The notes: generated by a model not told the origin, from the sequence alone. Counted from the first letter of the stretch, positions 35,863 through 45,634 are shown. The stretch is DNA of 64,000 nt from Shewanella inventionis (GCF_014641855.1 NZ_BMII01000002.1:158575-222574); one strand, 5' to 3'. Numbers and translations are program-made.

Positions 35863-37023
35863 ATGGCTTGGAATGAGCCCGGTAACAAGGGAAATAAAGA
35901 CCCTTGGGGAAATAAAGGTGGTAACGATAAAGGGCCACCAGATCTCGACGAAGTGTTTCGAAACTTATCAAAACGTTTTGGGGGTAAGGGCGGTAACTCC
36001 GCATCTGGCCAACCATTTAACGCATCAATATTGATTGTGTTTGCTGTTATCGCCCTAATTATTTGGGGGTTATCAGGTTTATACACAGTTAAAGAAGCTG
36101 AGCGTGGCGTGTTACTTCGTTTTGGTCAACATATTGGTGAAGTGAGTTCTGGTTTGCACTGGAAAGCCACCTTCATTGATGAAGTGTATACCGTAGACGT
36201 AGAAACGTTTCGTTCAATACCTGCCTCTGGCAGCATGTTGACGTCTGATGAAAACGTAGTGAAAGTTGAATTGGTTGTCCAATACAGCGTTTCAGATGCT
36301 TATTCGTATTTGTTTAGTGCTGTTGAAGCAAACGAAAGTTTACGAGAAGCAACAGATAGTGCACTGCGTTATGTGATTGGTCACAATCGCATGGACGACA
36401 TTTTAACGACTGGTCGTGATGCCATTCGTCGTGATACATGGAAAGAGTTAGAGCGTATTATTGAGCCTTACAAACTAGGCTTACAAATCCGTGACGTTAA
36501 CTTTTTACCAGCACGTCCACCTGAAGAAGTAAAAGATGCATTTGACGATGCTATTTCTGCTCAGGAAGATGAACAGCGCTTTATTCGTGAAGCCGAAGCG
36601 TATGCCCGTGAAATTGAGCCTAAAGCTCGTGGTCAAGTTGAACGTATGGTTCAACAAGCAAATGCATATAAAGAACGTGAAGTGTTAGAAGCTCAAGGTA
36701 AAGTGGCTCGTTTTGAAAAACTGCTACCTGAATACAAAGCTGCACCAGCAGTGACACGTAATCGTTTATATTTAGATGCAATGCAAACCGTGATGTCTGA
36801 TACCAATAAAGTGCTTATTGATGCTAAAAATAATGGCAACTTGATGTATTTACCTTTAGATAAGCTGATGGATGCGACTAACAGTTCACGTCAAGAAGCG
36901 GAACCTGAAGTTGAACGCCATGTAAACTCAGTATCAACCAACAGCGTAAATACACCTATAACGAGTATGTCGTCTGATGGGCGTCTCAGCCGCGAAGAGC
37001 GTCTTCGCCAAGGGAGGAACTAA
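35863..37023 (+). CDS. hflK: FtsH-associated membrane protein HflK
   Basis: Subunit of the HflKC complex that cages and modulates the FtsH protease in the inner membrane. The 386 residues open with a glycine- and asparagine-rich cytoplasmic tail (GNKGNKDPWGNKGG). One membrane helix (about 47-66, ILIVFAVIALIIWGLSGLY) and the SPFH/band-7 domain (AERGVLLRFGQHIGE onward) follow, with a long coiled-coil region near the C-terminus. hflC starts 2 bases later. Confidence 0.97.
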   Translation: MAWNEPGNKGNKDPWGNKGGNDKGPPDLDEVFRNLSKRFGGKGGNSASGQPFNASILIVFAVIALIIWGLSGLYTVKEAERGVLLRFGQHIGEVSSGLHWKATFIDEVYTVDVETFRSIPASGSMLTSDENVVKVELVVQYSVSDAYSYLFSAVEANESLREATDSALRYVIGHNRMDDILTTGRDAIRRDTWKELERIIEPYKLGLQIRDVNFLPARPPEEVKDAFDDAISAQEDEQRFIREAEAYAREIEPKARGQVERMVQQANAYKEREVLEAQGKVARFEKLLPEYKAAPAVTRNRLYLDAMQTVMSDTNKVLIDAKNNGNLMYLPLDKLMDATNSSRQEAEPEVERHVNSVSTNSVNTPITSMSSDGRLSREERLRQGRN

Positions 37024-37025
37024 TC

Positions 37026-37904
37026 ATGGGTAGATTTGCTCTGATCATTTTGGTTGTAATTTTAGGTGTTGGTTTTTCATCGCTAATGGTAGTTAACGAA
37101 GGTGAGCGCGCTATTGTGTCTCGTTTCGGTAAGGTCCTTAAAGACGATGGCGTCACTAAAGTATTTACGCCAGGATTACATTTTAAAATCCCTGTAGTAG
37201 ATAAAGTACGTTATCTAGATGCGCGTATTCAAACCCTAGACGGCGCAGCAGATCGTTTTGTGACTTCTGAAAAGAAAGACTTAATGGTTGATTCATACGT
37301 TAAATGGCGTATTCGTGATTTTGAAAAGTATTATCTTTCAACTAATGGTGGTATTAAGGCCAACGCTGAAAGCTTGTTACAAGCAAAAATCAACAACGAT
37401 TTACGTACTGAGTTTGGTCGTCGTACGATTAAAGAAATCGTATCGGGTAAACGTGATGAATTGCAAACTGATGCATTACAAAACGCCTCTGAAAGTGCCG
37501 AAAATCTTGGCATTGAAGTGGTAGATGTGCGTGTTAAGCAAATCAACTTACCGGCGAATGTGAGTAACAGTATTTACCAACGTATGCGTGCAGAGCGTCA
37601 AGCTGTTGCTAAAGAGCATCGCGCGCAAGGTAAAGAGCAAGCTGAAATTATTCGCGCGACGATTGATGCAAATGTCACAGTAAAAGTTGCTGAAGCCGAG
37701 CGTAAAGCATTAACTATTCGTGGTGAAGGCGATGCTCTAGCGGCTAAGATTTATGCAGATGCTTACAGTAAAGACGTTGAGTTTTATAACTTTTTACGTA
37801 GTTTAGAAGCTTACAAAGAAAGTTTTGCCGGCAAAAATGATGTGATGGTGTTAGAGCCTGAAGGTGATTTCTTTAAATATATGAAATCTTCAGACGGTAA
37901 ATAA
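37026..37904 (+). CDS. hflC: FtsH-associated membrane protein HflC
   Basis: Partner of HflK. The 292-residue protein has an N-terminal membrane helix (about 4-22, FALIILVVILGVGFSSLMV) and an SPFH domain starting NEGERAIVSRFGKVLK, then LEAY-type coiled coils and the end VLEPEGDFFKYM. It closes the tsaE-to-hflC gene chain and is followed by a terminator. Confidence 0.97.
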   Translation: MGRFALIILVVILGVGFSSLMVVNEGERAIVSRFGKVLKDDGVTKVFTPGLHFKIPVVDKVRYLDARIQTLDGAADRFVTSEKKDLMVDSYVKWRIRDFEKYYLSTNGGIKANAESLLQAKINNDLRTEFGRRTIKEIVSGKRDELQTDALQNASESAENLGIEVVDVRVKQINLPANVSNSIYQRMRAERQAVAKEHRAQGKEQAEIIRATIDANVTVKVAEAERKALTIRGEGDALAAKIYADAYSKDVEFYNFLRSLEAYKESFAGKNDVMVLEPEGDFFKYMKSSDGK

Positions 37905-37937
37905 CCCTAAGTTAGTTTAAACGTCAATAAATGATAA

Positions 37938-37964
37938 AAAGCTCAGTTTATTCTGAGCTTTTTT
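37938..37964 (+). terminator. Terminator of the hflX-hflK-hflC operon
   Basis: GCTCAG (37941-37946) pairs with CTGAGC (37953-37958) and is followed by TTTTTT. Confidence 0.88.
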
Positions 37965-38211
37965 GTATCTGCAATTCAAATTCAGTTTTTCATATTATCA
38001 GTTTCTTTTATCAGAACTTGCGGCTTTAATTAGTTTTGGCAGTAAAAAGTATATAAGCATTTGATTAGCTATAAGAATCAGTAGTGTTTTTTTATTATTT
38101 TGTTTCGGCTGATTGTCAAAAACATGCTGATTTATATGCTTTTTTGAAAAAAAAGTGAATATCCTCAACATAGATGAGTGTTTTCACTATGATCTGCTTC
38201 TAATTTTTCGC

Positions 38212-38217
38212 TATAAT
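38212..38217 (+). promoter_or_regulatory. Likely -10 box upstream of petA
   Basis: TATAAT at 38212 lies 97 bases before the petA ATG, in a 409-base gene-free region (37905-38313). The -35 region is not clear. Apart from the hflC terminator nothing else is recognised in this region, which is strongly AT-rich. Confidence 0.45.
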
Positions 38218-38313
38218 GAGCACCGCCTCAAACTATGATTTTAGCGTGCTACCTTTTTGGTTCGCTAAAGTATTGAAATATAAAAATTCCAACACCCTCT
38301 GGGAGATAAGTGG

Positions 38314-38904
38314 ATGAGCAATGCGCCAGTCGATACCGGACGTCGCAGATTCCTGACAGCCGCAACCGCCGTAGTAGGTGGTGCTGGTGCCGTCGCTGTA
38401 GCGGTTCCTTTCATCAAGTCATGGAATCCGAGCGCCAAGGCGAAAGCTGCAGGTGCGCCGGTCGAAGTAAATATTAGTAAAGTAGAACCAGGTCAGTTAA
38501 TTCGTGTCGAATGGCGCGGAAAACCGGTTTGGGTCGTTCGTCGTACAGAAGCTGTACTAGAGAATCTTAAATCTTTAGACGGTCAATTACGCGATCCTGC
38601 TTCAGAAGAAATGCAGCAACCAGAATATGCAGCAAACCCTGTACGTTCTATTAAACCTGAATTCTTCATTGCAGTCGGTATCTGTACTCATTTAGGTTGT
38701 TCACCTACTTATTTACCTGATTCATTTGGTGAACAGGTTGAAGGTGTAACATCTGGTTTCTTCTGTCCTTGTCACGGTTCTAAATTCGACATGGCTGGTC
38801 GTGTGTTCCAGGGTGTTCCTGCACCATTGAACCTTGTGATCCCGCCTCATCAATATGTCGATGATGCTACCGTGCTTATCGGTGAAGACTCGGGAGCGGC
38901 GTAA
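38314..38904 (+). CDS. petA: Ubiquinol-cytochrome c reductase, Rieske iron-sulfur subunit
   Basis: The 2Fe-2S subunit of the cytochrome bc1 complex, 196 residues. The N-terminus DTGRRRFLTAATAVVGGAGA is a Tat-type signal anchor. The cluster ligands are CTHLGC and CPCHGS, with the disulfide cysteines inside the same motifs. GGGAG precedes the ATG. petB overlaps its stop codon (TAATG). Confidence 0.97.
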   Translation: MSNAPVDTGRRRFLTAATAVVGGAGAVAVAVPFIKSWNPSAKAKAAGAPVEVNISKVEPGQLIRVEWRGKPVWVVRRTEAVLENLKSLDGQLRDPASEEMQQPEYAANPVRSIKPEFFIAVGICTHLGCSPTYLPDSFGEQVEGVTSGFFCPCHGSKFDMAGRVFQGVPAPLNLVIPPHQYVDDATVLIGEDSGAA

Positions 38905-40118
38905 TGGTTAAGAATATTATTGATTGGATTGATGCGCGCATCCCAATGACGGCGACTTATAACCGTCACGTGGGTCAATATGCGACACCAAAGAACTTCA
39001 ACTTTTGGTATTTCTTTGGGTCATTAGCACTTTTAGTTTTAGTTAACCAACTACTTACCGGTATTTGGTTAACCATGAATTACGTGCCAACAGCTGAAGG
39101 CGCATTTGCTTCAGTTGAATACATCATGCGTGATGTTGAGTACGGTTGGTTGCTACGCTATATGCACTCTACGGGTGCGTCGGCGTTTTTCTTCGTCATT
39201 TATTTACACATGTTCCGTGGTTTAATCTACGGTTCGTATCAAAAACCAAGAGAGCTTTTATGGCTATTTGGTATGTTGATTTTCCTTGTGTTAATGGCTG
39301 AAGCGTTCATGGGTTACCTACTTCCATGGGGACAAATGTCTTACTGGGGTGCACAGGTAATTATCTCTTTGTTTGGTGCTATCCCTGTTATTGGTGATGA
39401 CCTAACATTGTGGATCCGTGGTGACTATGTTATCTCAGGTGCAACATTAAACCGTTTCTTCGCATTACACGTTATTGCGCTTCCATTAGTGTTAGTTGTG
39501 TTAGTGTTTTTACACTTAATCGCACTGCATGAAGTGGGCTCAAATAACCCTGACGGCGTTGAAATTAAAAAGAACAAAGATGAGAACGGTTGGCCAGTTG
39601 ATGGCATTCCATTCCACCCTTATTACACTGTAAAAGACATTATGGGTGTAGCGGGCTTCTTAATCGTGTTCTGTTATGTGTTGTTCTTCATGCCTGAAGG
39701 CGGTGGATACTTCCTTGAAAAGCCAAACTTTGAAGCGGCTAACCCAATGAAGACACCAGTGCATATCGCGCCGGTTTGGTACTTCACTCCTTTCTATGCC
39801 ATTTTACGTGCGATTCCTGATAAGTTATTGGGTGTAATAGGTATGGGTCTGTCGATTGCAGTATTATTTATTCTGCCTTGGCTAGATCGTTGTAAAGTGA
39901 AGTCTATTCGCTATCGCAGCATGATCCACAAGATCAACATTGCACAATTTTCTGTGTCGTTCATTATTCTTGGTTATTTAGGTGTGGTTCCGGCGACTCC
40001 TGAGCTAACAATTGCGGCACGTATTTTCACTTTCACTTACTTTGGTTTCTTTGTAGCCCTATGGGTTTACAGTAAAAACGAGAAAACAAAAGAAGTACCA
40101 ACGAGGGTGACACACTAA
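38904..40118 (+). CDS. petB: Cytochrome b subunit of the bc1 complex
   Basis: Inner-membrane cytochrome b of 404 residues, with eight or nine helices. Haem-ligating histidines lie in RYMHSTGASAFFFVIYLHM and RFFALHVIALPLVLVVLVFLHL. The Qo-site loop shows GYLLPWGQMSYWGA and the family's PEW-like segment appears as PVWYFTPFYAILR. The ATG overlaps the petA stop, and its own stop overlaps the petC ATG, so the three are translated as a block. Confidence 0.97.
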   Translation: MVKNIIDWIDARIPMTATYNRHVGQYATPKNFNFWYFFGSLALLVLVNQLLTGIWLTMNYVPTAEGAFASVEYIMRDVEYGWLLRYMHSTGASAFFFVIYLHMFRGLIYGSYQKPRELLWLFGMLIFLVLMAEAFMGYLLPWGQMSYWGAQVIISLFGAIPVIGDDLTLWIRGDYVISGATLNRFFALHVIALPLVLVVLVFLHLIALHEVGSNNPDGVEIKKNKDENGWPVDGIPFHPYYTVKDIMGVAGFLIVFCYVLFFMPEGGGYFLEKPNFEAANPMKTPVHIAPVWYFTPFYAILRAIPDKLLGVIGMGLSIAVLFILPWLDRCKVKSIRYRSMIHKINIAQFSVSFIILGYLGVVPATPELTIAARIFTFTYFGFFVALWVYSKNEKTKEVPTRVTH

Positions 40119-40816
40119 TGAAAAAGTTATTAATTGCATTAGTTACTTTGTTGCCATCTTTGGCGATGGCAGCAAGTGGGCATAATGTTCACTTAGAAAG
40201 CGCTAACGTTGACTTACATGACAAAGCATCATTAGAACGTGGTTTGGGTTTATTTCAACAGTATTGTTCTGGTTGTCATAGTACTCAATACCAACGCTAT
40301 GAGCGTGTAGCTACTGATATCGGTATATCAACCGATGATATGCGTAGTAAATACATTCTTAACGATGCAAAAATCGGCGATTTGATGGAAAATGCCATCC
40401 CTACAGCCGATGCTGCTAAGTGGTTTGGTGCTGCGCCTCCAGACTTAACATTAGTGGCTCGTGTTCGTGGTGAAGACTGGGTATATTCTTACCTAAAAGG
40501 TTTTTATGCTGATGAGACTCGTCCATTTGGCGTAAACAACACAGTGTTCCCATTAGTGGGTATGCCACATGTATTGCAAGATTTACAAGGTCTTGCCGTT
40601 AAACAAGAAGACGGCACTTTTGTTACCACTGGTGGTAAGCTGACGCCTGAAGAGTATGACCAAGCGGTTCGTGATATCACGGGTTTCTTAGTTTATTCTG
40701 CAGAACCTGTGCAATTAGAGCGTAAAGCTTTAGGTGTGTGGGTACTTGGATTCTTGTTTATTTTCTTCATCATTGCGTATTTGTTGAAGAAAGAGTACTG
40801 GAAAGATGTACACTAG
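40118..40816 (+). CDS. petC: Cytochrome c1 subunit of the bc1 complex
   Basis: A 232-residue haem protein of the periplasmic face. A signal peptide (1-18, ending AMA) is followed by the c-type haem motif CSGCH. The sixth ligand methionine is probably in VGMPHVLQ. A C-terminal anchor (about 205-222, VWVLGFLFIFFIIAYLL) holds it in the membrane. It receives electrons from the Rieske centre. Confidence 0.97.
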   Translation: MKKLLIALVTLLPSLAMAASGHNVHLESANVDLHDKASLERGLGLFQQYCSGCHSTQYQRYERVATDIGISTDDMRSKYILNDAKIGDLMENAIPTADAAKWFGAAPPDLTLVARVRGEDWVYSYLKGFYADETRPFGVNNTVFPLVGMPHVLQDLQGLAVKQEDGTFVTTGGKLTPEEYDQAVRDITGFLVYSAEPVQLERKALGVWVLGFLFIFFIIAYLLKKEYWKDVH

Positions 40817-40854
40817 CTATCAATAACGGTTATTATACATTATCCGCATATTGT

Positions 40855-40893
40855 AAACGGGGGGCTTAGCCCCTCGTTTGTTTTGTTTTTTTT
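40855..40893 (+). terminator. Probable terminator after petC
   Basis: AAACGGGGGGC pairs with GCCCCTCGTTT (one mismatch) around TTA and is followed by a T-rich stretch of about a dozen bases. sspA begins about 20 bases beyond, so some read-through is likely. Confidence 0.65.
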
Positions 40894-40912
40894 AAGATTC
40901 TGGAGGGTATCA

Positions 40913-41542
40913 ATGGCTGTTGCTGCCAACAAGCGCTCTATCATGACACTTTTTTCTGGTGCCGATGATTTATATAGTCACCAAGTACGTATCGTATTGG
41001 CTGAAAAAGGGGTTACCGTTGATGTTTTGCAGGTAGACCCAAGTGAAATGCCTGAAGATTTACTTGAAGTCAATCCATACAACTCAGTGCCAACGTTAGT
41101 TGATCGCGAACTAGTGTTGTATGAATCTCGTATTATTATGGAGTATTTGGATGAGCGTTTTCCGCATCCTCCATTAATGCCTGTTTACCCGGTATCTCGC
41201 GGCCAAAGCCGTTTGATGATGCACAGAATCGACACTGATTGGTATGCGCTTGTTGAGCGTATACGTAAAGGTGACAAAGCTGATGCAGCTCGTAAAGAGT
41301 TAACCGAAAGCCTAGTCGCTTTAGCACCGGTGTTTGCTGAAATGCCATATTTTATGAGCGAAGAGTTTGGTTTATCTGACTGCTACCTAGGCCCATTATT
41401 ATGGCGTCTACCAGTATTGGGTATTAACTTAGATCCTCGTACAGCAAAAGAAATTAATGCTTATATGACACGTATTTTTGAACGTGAATCATTTAAAGCA
41501 TCGCTTACTGAGGCTGAGCGCGAAATGCGCATGGGCATGTAA
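40913..41542 (+). CDS. sspA: Stringent starvation protein A
   Basis: RNA polymerase-associated protein with a glutathione-S-transferase fold, 209 residues. The N-terminal thioredoxin-like part shows KRSIMTLFSGADDLYSHQVRIVLAEKGV. PYNSVPTLVDRELVLYESRIIMEYLDERFPHPPLMP is typical of SspA. ATG 40913 has GGAGG 8 bases upstream; a longer frame from 40883 starts inside the terminator. sspB overlaps its stop. Confidence 0.95.
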   Translation: MAVAANKRSIMTLFSGADDLYSHQVRIVLAEKGVTVDVLQVDPSEMPEDLLEVNPYNSVPTLVDRELVLYESRIIMEYLDERFPHPPLMPVYPVSRGQSRLMMHRIDTDWYALVERIRKGDKADAARKELTESLVALAPVFAEMPYFMSEEFGLSDCYLGPLLWRLPVLGINLDPRTAKEINAYMTRIFERESFKASLTEAEREMRMGM

Positions 41543-42012
41543 TGAAACCAATAACACCTAATCGTCCGTATTTGTTGCGTGCCTATTATGAATGGTTGAT
41601 GGATAACCATTTAACGCCGCATGTTGTCGTGGACGCTTTTGTTAAAGGTACCCAAGTTCCACAGCAATTTGTTAAAGACGGTCAAATCGTACTTAACATT
41701 GCTACTGGCGCTGTGGCTAATCTTCACATGACAAACGATGCTGTAGAGTTTAATGCGCGTTTTGGCGGAGTACCGCAAAACGTGTTTTTACCTATGGCGT
41801 CTATTGTTGCCATCTATGCCCGTGAAAATGGTGCTGGCACGGTGTTTGATATGGAAGATGCTTACATGATCGAAGATGAACATGATGAACTTTCATCAGT
41901 GCCTTCATCGATGAAGTCAGTTGAAGAACCTTCAACAACGCCTGAGACGACTAAGTCGACCAGTTCTGACGATAAAGCAAAACGCAGAAGTCACCTAACT
42001 GTGGTTAAGTAA
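41542..42012 (+). CDS. sspB: ClpXP adaptor SspB
   Basis: Adaptor that brings ssrA-tagged proteins to ClpXP. The 156 residues contain the substrate-binding domain (RPYLLRAYYEWLMDNHLTPHVVVD, GVPQNVFLPMASIVAIYARENG). A flexible acidic and serine-rich linker follows, and the ClpX-binding tail RRSHLTVVK closes the protein. The ATG overlaps the sspA stop (TAATG). Confidence 0.96.
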   Translation: MKPITPNRPYLLRAYYEWLMDNHLTPHVVVDAFVKGTQVPQQFVKDGQIVLNIATGAVANLHMTNDAVEFNARFGGVPQNVFLPMASIVAIYARENGAGTVFDMEDAYMIEDEHDELSSVPSSMKSVEEPSTTPETTKSTSSDDKAKRRSHLTVVK

Positions 42013-42032
42013 TTAACTTATGTTAGGGTAAA

Positions 42033-42058
42033 AACCAGTCGCAAGGCTGGTTTTTTTT
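42033..42058 (+). terminator. Terminator of sspAB
   Basis: AACCAG pairs with CTGGTT around TCGCAAGG and is followed by eight T. Confidence 0.88.
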
Positions 42059-42086
42059 AAGCTCAAAAAAGTCATGAGAAACGATA

Positions 42087-42656
42087 ATGCTATTGATGAT
42101 TGATAATTATGATTCATTTACGTTTAACCTTGTTCAGTATTTCCAAACACTTGAGCAAGAGATTATTGTTAAGCGCAATGATGAAATAACGATTGAACAA
42201 ATTGAATCATTAGCACCAAGCCACCTTGTCATATCTCCAGGTCCTTGCACTCCAAACGAAGCGGGTATATCTCTTGCGGCTATAGCGCATTTTGCCGGAA
42301 AAATCCCTATTTTAGGTGTTTGTCTCGGTCATCAGGCCATCGCGCAAGTGTTTGGGGCAAATGTTATCCGAGCTAAGCGGGTTATGCATGGCAAAACCAG
42401 TTTAATTCAACACCATCAACAAGGTTTATTTACAGGTCTCGCATTACCTTTGCAGGTTACTCGCTATCACTCTCTACTGATTGATGATATTCCACCAGGT
42501 TTTGAACTAGATGCGTGGTTTGATGATCCACAACATGGCAAGGAAATTATGGCCATGAGTCATCGAGATTTACGTATATACAGCGTTCAATTTCATCCAG
42601 AATCTATTTTAACTCAGCAAGGGCATGAGTTACTTGCTAATTTTCTTCAGCAATAG
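42087..42656 (+). CDS. pabA: Aminodeoxychorismate synthase glutaminase PabA (or anthranilate synthase component II)
   Basis: Class I glutamine amidotransferase of 189 residues providing ammonia for folate precursor synthesis. Key segments are [29 protein letters not shown], the catalytic cysteine in [15 protein letters not shown], and the His-Glu of VQFHPES. Sequence alone does not fully separate PabA from TrpG. The absence of trp genes and the position near astC/argD, its E. coli neighbour, favour PabA. Confidence 0.9.
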   Translation: MLLMIDNYDSFTFNLVQYFQTLEQEIIVKRNDEITIEQIESLAPSHLVISPGPCTPNEAGISLAAIAHFAGKIPILGVCLGHQAIAQVFGANVIRAKRVMHGKTSLIQHHQQGLFTGLALPLQVTRYHSLLIDDIPPGFELDAWFDDPQHGKEIMAMSHRDLRIYSVQFHPESILTQQGHELLANFLQQ

Positions 42657-42678
42657 CTCGTGAGTTATTGGTCATTGA

Positions 42679-42734
42679 TTAGGGTCTGTTTATCTTTCAA
42701 GGTTATTTAACCAGCAAAGATCAACAGACACTAG
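42679..42734. mobile_element. MITE-like element, family 2, terminal ends only
   Basis: 56 bases that consist of the left end (AGGGTCTGTTTATCTTTCAA) joined directly to the right end (ACCAGCAAAGATCAACAGAC) of the element found in full at 54392-54674. TTAG and CTAG flank it. It is an internal deletion derivative, with about 230 bases missing. Confidence 0.7.
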
Positions 42735-42784
42735 GTATTTTATGTTACAACTTCTGCGTTCATCACCATTCATTCTTAAGTATA

Positions 42785-43047
42785 ATACCATTTCCATTAA
42801 TTATGTGACCAATCAGAGTCGCTCAGACTGTTCAGTTTGAGGCGCATTGTTGAAATAATGGTTGTTCCTTCTAAGGCAATGCAACAAAGAAATGGACTGT
42901 CTGAGCGTCTCCTGCAAGGCGGGTTTCTGTACCTTCTATGCTGCTTAATAGTATTTTGACGTAGAGCAACTATGCCTACAATCCTATTACTTGCCTAGAA
43001 GGCACAGAATTCCCGCTGTATGACCAGATAATTAGTGGAATTGGTAT
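42785..43047. mobile_element. MITE-like element, family 1, short copy (inverted)
   Basis: 263 bases, the reverse complement of the element at 19662-19972, with terminal inverted repeats ATACCATTTCCATTAATTAT and the inverse of ATACCAATTCCACTAATTAT. About 50 central bases are missing compared with the other copy. It ends 38 bases before the S9 peptidase ATG and so may affect that promoter. Confidence 0.8.
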
Positions 43048-43084
43048 AATAGGGCGTAAAATAGCGCTAACAATAATAAAAAGG

Positions 43085-45601
43085 ATGAACATGAACAGCT
43101 TTTTGCGACATTTTACCATTAGTGCAGTTTCATTAGCCATGCTGGGCGGGTGTGCAACTACAACCAATTCGACCTCTCCAGTAACCCCTAGTATTTCTTC
43201 CTCAGCGACAAGTATTTCTTCGCCGGCCAATATTTCTGTGCCATTAGTTACACCGCCGAGAGCTGAGAAACCGCTCACCTTAAACCAAATTATGGCTAAC
43301 CCCGATTGGATGGGCATATTGGCCCAAGGTGCATATTGGAGTGACGACAGTCAGTCAGTGTATTTTAGTCGTCAAGCTCATCAGTCGCCTGTTCGTGATT
43401 ATTATCAGCAAAGTCTTTCAGCCGGTGAGGCTAACCAACTCGACCTATCCCTGCTGCATTTAGCAGACCAGCAGCATGGTGTGATTAATCAAGCTAAATC
43501 GAAAAAAGCATTTATTTATCAAGGTAACGTGTTTATAAAAGATCTCCAAACAGGGGATGTAGCTCAAATCACGCGTCAGAATATGGCGATTGATGGTATT
43601 CGGTTTTTAAATAATGGTGATTTGGCTTACTGGCAAGGTAACAATATTTTCCGCTTACACCAGGCTACTGGCATGACAGAACAAATTGCTGCAATTGAAA
43701 TGAGCAATGAGCCAAAAGGTGTGCAGGAGCCTAGCAGTTATATCGCTAAGCAACAGCATAGATTGATAGATTATGTAGCGTTGCAGCATACAAATGACAA
43801 AAAACGAGAACAATACCGCGGGTTATTAGAAAAAGCGGACCCGACACTGTCTGCAAAACCCTGGTACCTTGGCGATTCGGAAGTGATTTCAGAGATGAGC
43901 TTATCGCCAGATGGTCGATATGTGATGCTTGCTCTAACCGACAAAAACTACAGTTGGCGCGCCGAACACGACATCATGCCTAATTATTTAGGTAAAGATG
44001 GCTACGTTGATGCGGTACCCGCCCGAGCGCGTGTTGCTGAAGATGCTTTTCCTGGCCAACGATTAGTGTTACTTGATCTTGTTGAACGCACTAAAAAAGA
44101 TATTACGATTGAAGGGTTAACCGGATTCGATGAAGATGTGCTGGCCAGTGTTAAGGCCGAAAATGCCAAAGCTCAAGGTAAAACCTATAAAAGTGAAAAT
44201 GCACCACGATTAATTCAGCTTATGCAAGACTGGGAGTGGAGCCAAAGTGCGATGCAATGGCGTGATACCGATAATCAATTATTGGTCATGCTTGAAGCGG
44301 TTGATAATAAAGATCGCTGGATTGCGCGGGTCGATCTGCAAAAAGGTAAGCTTATCACCGAGCATCGCTTACATGATGATGCCTGGGTTAATTATAATTA
44401 CAACCAATTTGGTTGGGTAACAGGCACAGATACTTTTTACTATTTATCAGAAGAATCAGGCTTTTCACACCTGTATGTTAAGTCATCATCAGGCAATAAA
44501 ACCGCGTTAACCAGCGGTAAATATGTGGTCGATAATGTGACCTTGTCACCAGATGGAAAACACCTATATTACCGAGCAAACAAAGAACATCCTGGGATTT
44601 ACAATGTTTATCGAGTTGAGATTGCTTCAGGTACAAATGAGCAACTAACCCAATGGTTTGGTACATTAGATTACAGCTTAAGCCCAGACGGTAGTGCGCT
44701 ATTGTTAACAGCCACAACGGCTACTAGCCCTAATGAACTTTATGTTCAAGCCATTGGTGGCGAAATCAAGCAGTTGACTGATTACACTAGTAATGACTTT
44801 AAGCAATATCCTTGGCAAGCACCTCAAGTTGTCGCGGTGCCTTCAAATCATGGCGCAGGCCAGATCTATGCTAGAGTGTATTTGCCACAAGGTTTTGATG
44901 CGAAACAGGCTGATAAGTACCCTGCGGTGGTGTTTAACCATGGCGCTGGTTATTTACAAAATGCCCACTATGGTTTTTCAGGCTACTTTCGTGAATTTAT
45001 GTTTCATAACTTATTAACTCAACAAGGTTATGTTGTGATGGACATGGATTATCGTGGTTCTAAAGGTTATGGTCGCGATTGGCGTACTGCGGTTTATCGC
45101 AATATGGGCCATCCTGAAGTTGAAGACTTAAAAGATGGCGTTGCCTGGCTTGCAACAAACGCCAACGTAGATAATCAGCGAGTAGGCACTTATGGTGGTT
45201 CTTACGGCGGTTTTTTAACGTTTATGGCATTGTTTAATGAGCCTGAATTATTCCAAGCAGGCGCTGCGTTACGTCCTGTAACCGATTGGGCGCATTATAA
45301 CGCGCCCTATACTGCCAATATTTTAAATACGCCTGATATCGACCCTATTGCGTATGAGCGTAGCTCGCCGATAGAACATGCTCAAGGGTTGCAAAAACCA
45401 TTGTTGATTATGACCGGTGTGTTAGATGACAACGTGTTTTTTCAAGACAGTGTTCGCCTAGTGCAACGCCTAATTGAGCTGGAAAAACCGATGTTTGAAA
45501 CGGCTATTTACCCCGTTGAGCCACATGGTTTTGTGCAGCCATCAAGCTGGTTAGATGAGTATCGTCGTATCTATAAATTATTTGAGCAAGAACTAAAATA
45601 G
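43085..45601 (+). CDS. S9 family prolyl oligopeptidase-type lipoprotein (DPP IV-like)
   Basis: An 838-residue exported serine peptidase. A lipoprotein signal ends at the lipobox LGGC (C23), followed by a Thr/Ser-rich linker, so the protein is membrane-tethered. An N-terminal beta-propeller contains TolB/DPP IV-like repeats (EMSLSPDGRYVMLAL, VTLSPDGKHLYYRA, YSLSPDGSALLLTA). The C-terminal hydrolase has the nucleophile elbow GGSYGGFL (Ser about 705), GVLDDNV for Asp and EPHGF for His. It would trim peptides, possibly removing dipeptides after proline. The gene is alone, next to two small mobile-element relics. Confidence 0.9.
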   Translation: MNMNSFLRHFTISAVSLAMLGGCATTTNSTSPVTPSISSSATSISSPANISVPLVTPPRAEKPLTLNQIMANPDWMGILAQGAYWSDDSQSVYFSRQAHQSPVRDYYQQSLSAGEANQLDLSLLHLADQQHGVINQAKSKKAFIYQGNVFIKDLQTGDVAQITRQNMAIDGIRFLNNGDLAYWQGNNIFRLHQATGMTEQIAAIEMSNEPKGVQEPSSYIAKQQHRLIDYVALQHTNDKKREQYRGLLEKADPTLSAKPWYLGDSEVISEMSLSPDGRYVMLALTDKNYSWRAEHDIMPNYLGKDGYVDAVPARARVAEDAFPGQRLVLLDLVERTKKDITIEGLTGFDEDVLASVKAENAKAQGKTYKSENAPRLIQLMQDWEWSQSAMQWRDTDNQLLVMLEAVDNKDRWIARVDLQKGKLITEHRLHDDAWVNYNYNQFGWVTGTDTFYYLSEESGFSHLYVKSSSGNKTALTSGKYVVDNVTLSPDGKHLYYRANKEHPGIYNVYRVEIASGTNEQLTQWFGTLDYSLSPDGSALLLTATTATSPNELYVQAIGGEIKQLTDYTSNDFKQYPWQAPQVVAVPSNHGAGQIYARVYLPQGFDAKQADKYPAVVFNHGAGYLQNAHYGFSGYFREFMFHNLLTQQGYVVMDMDYRGSKGYGRDWRTAVYRNMGHPEVEDLKDGVAWLATNANVDNQRVGTYGGSYGGFLTFMALFNEPELFQAGAALRPVTDWAHYNAPYTANILNTPDIDPIAYERSSPIEHAQGLQKPLLIMTGVLDDNVFFQDSVRLVQRLIELEKPMFETAIYPVEPHGFVQPSSWLDEYRRIYKLFEQELK

Positions 45602-45634
45602 CCATCAAGCTCCAATTTAGTAAATAAAATGGCA

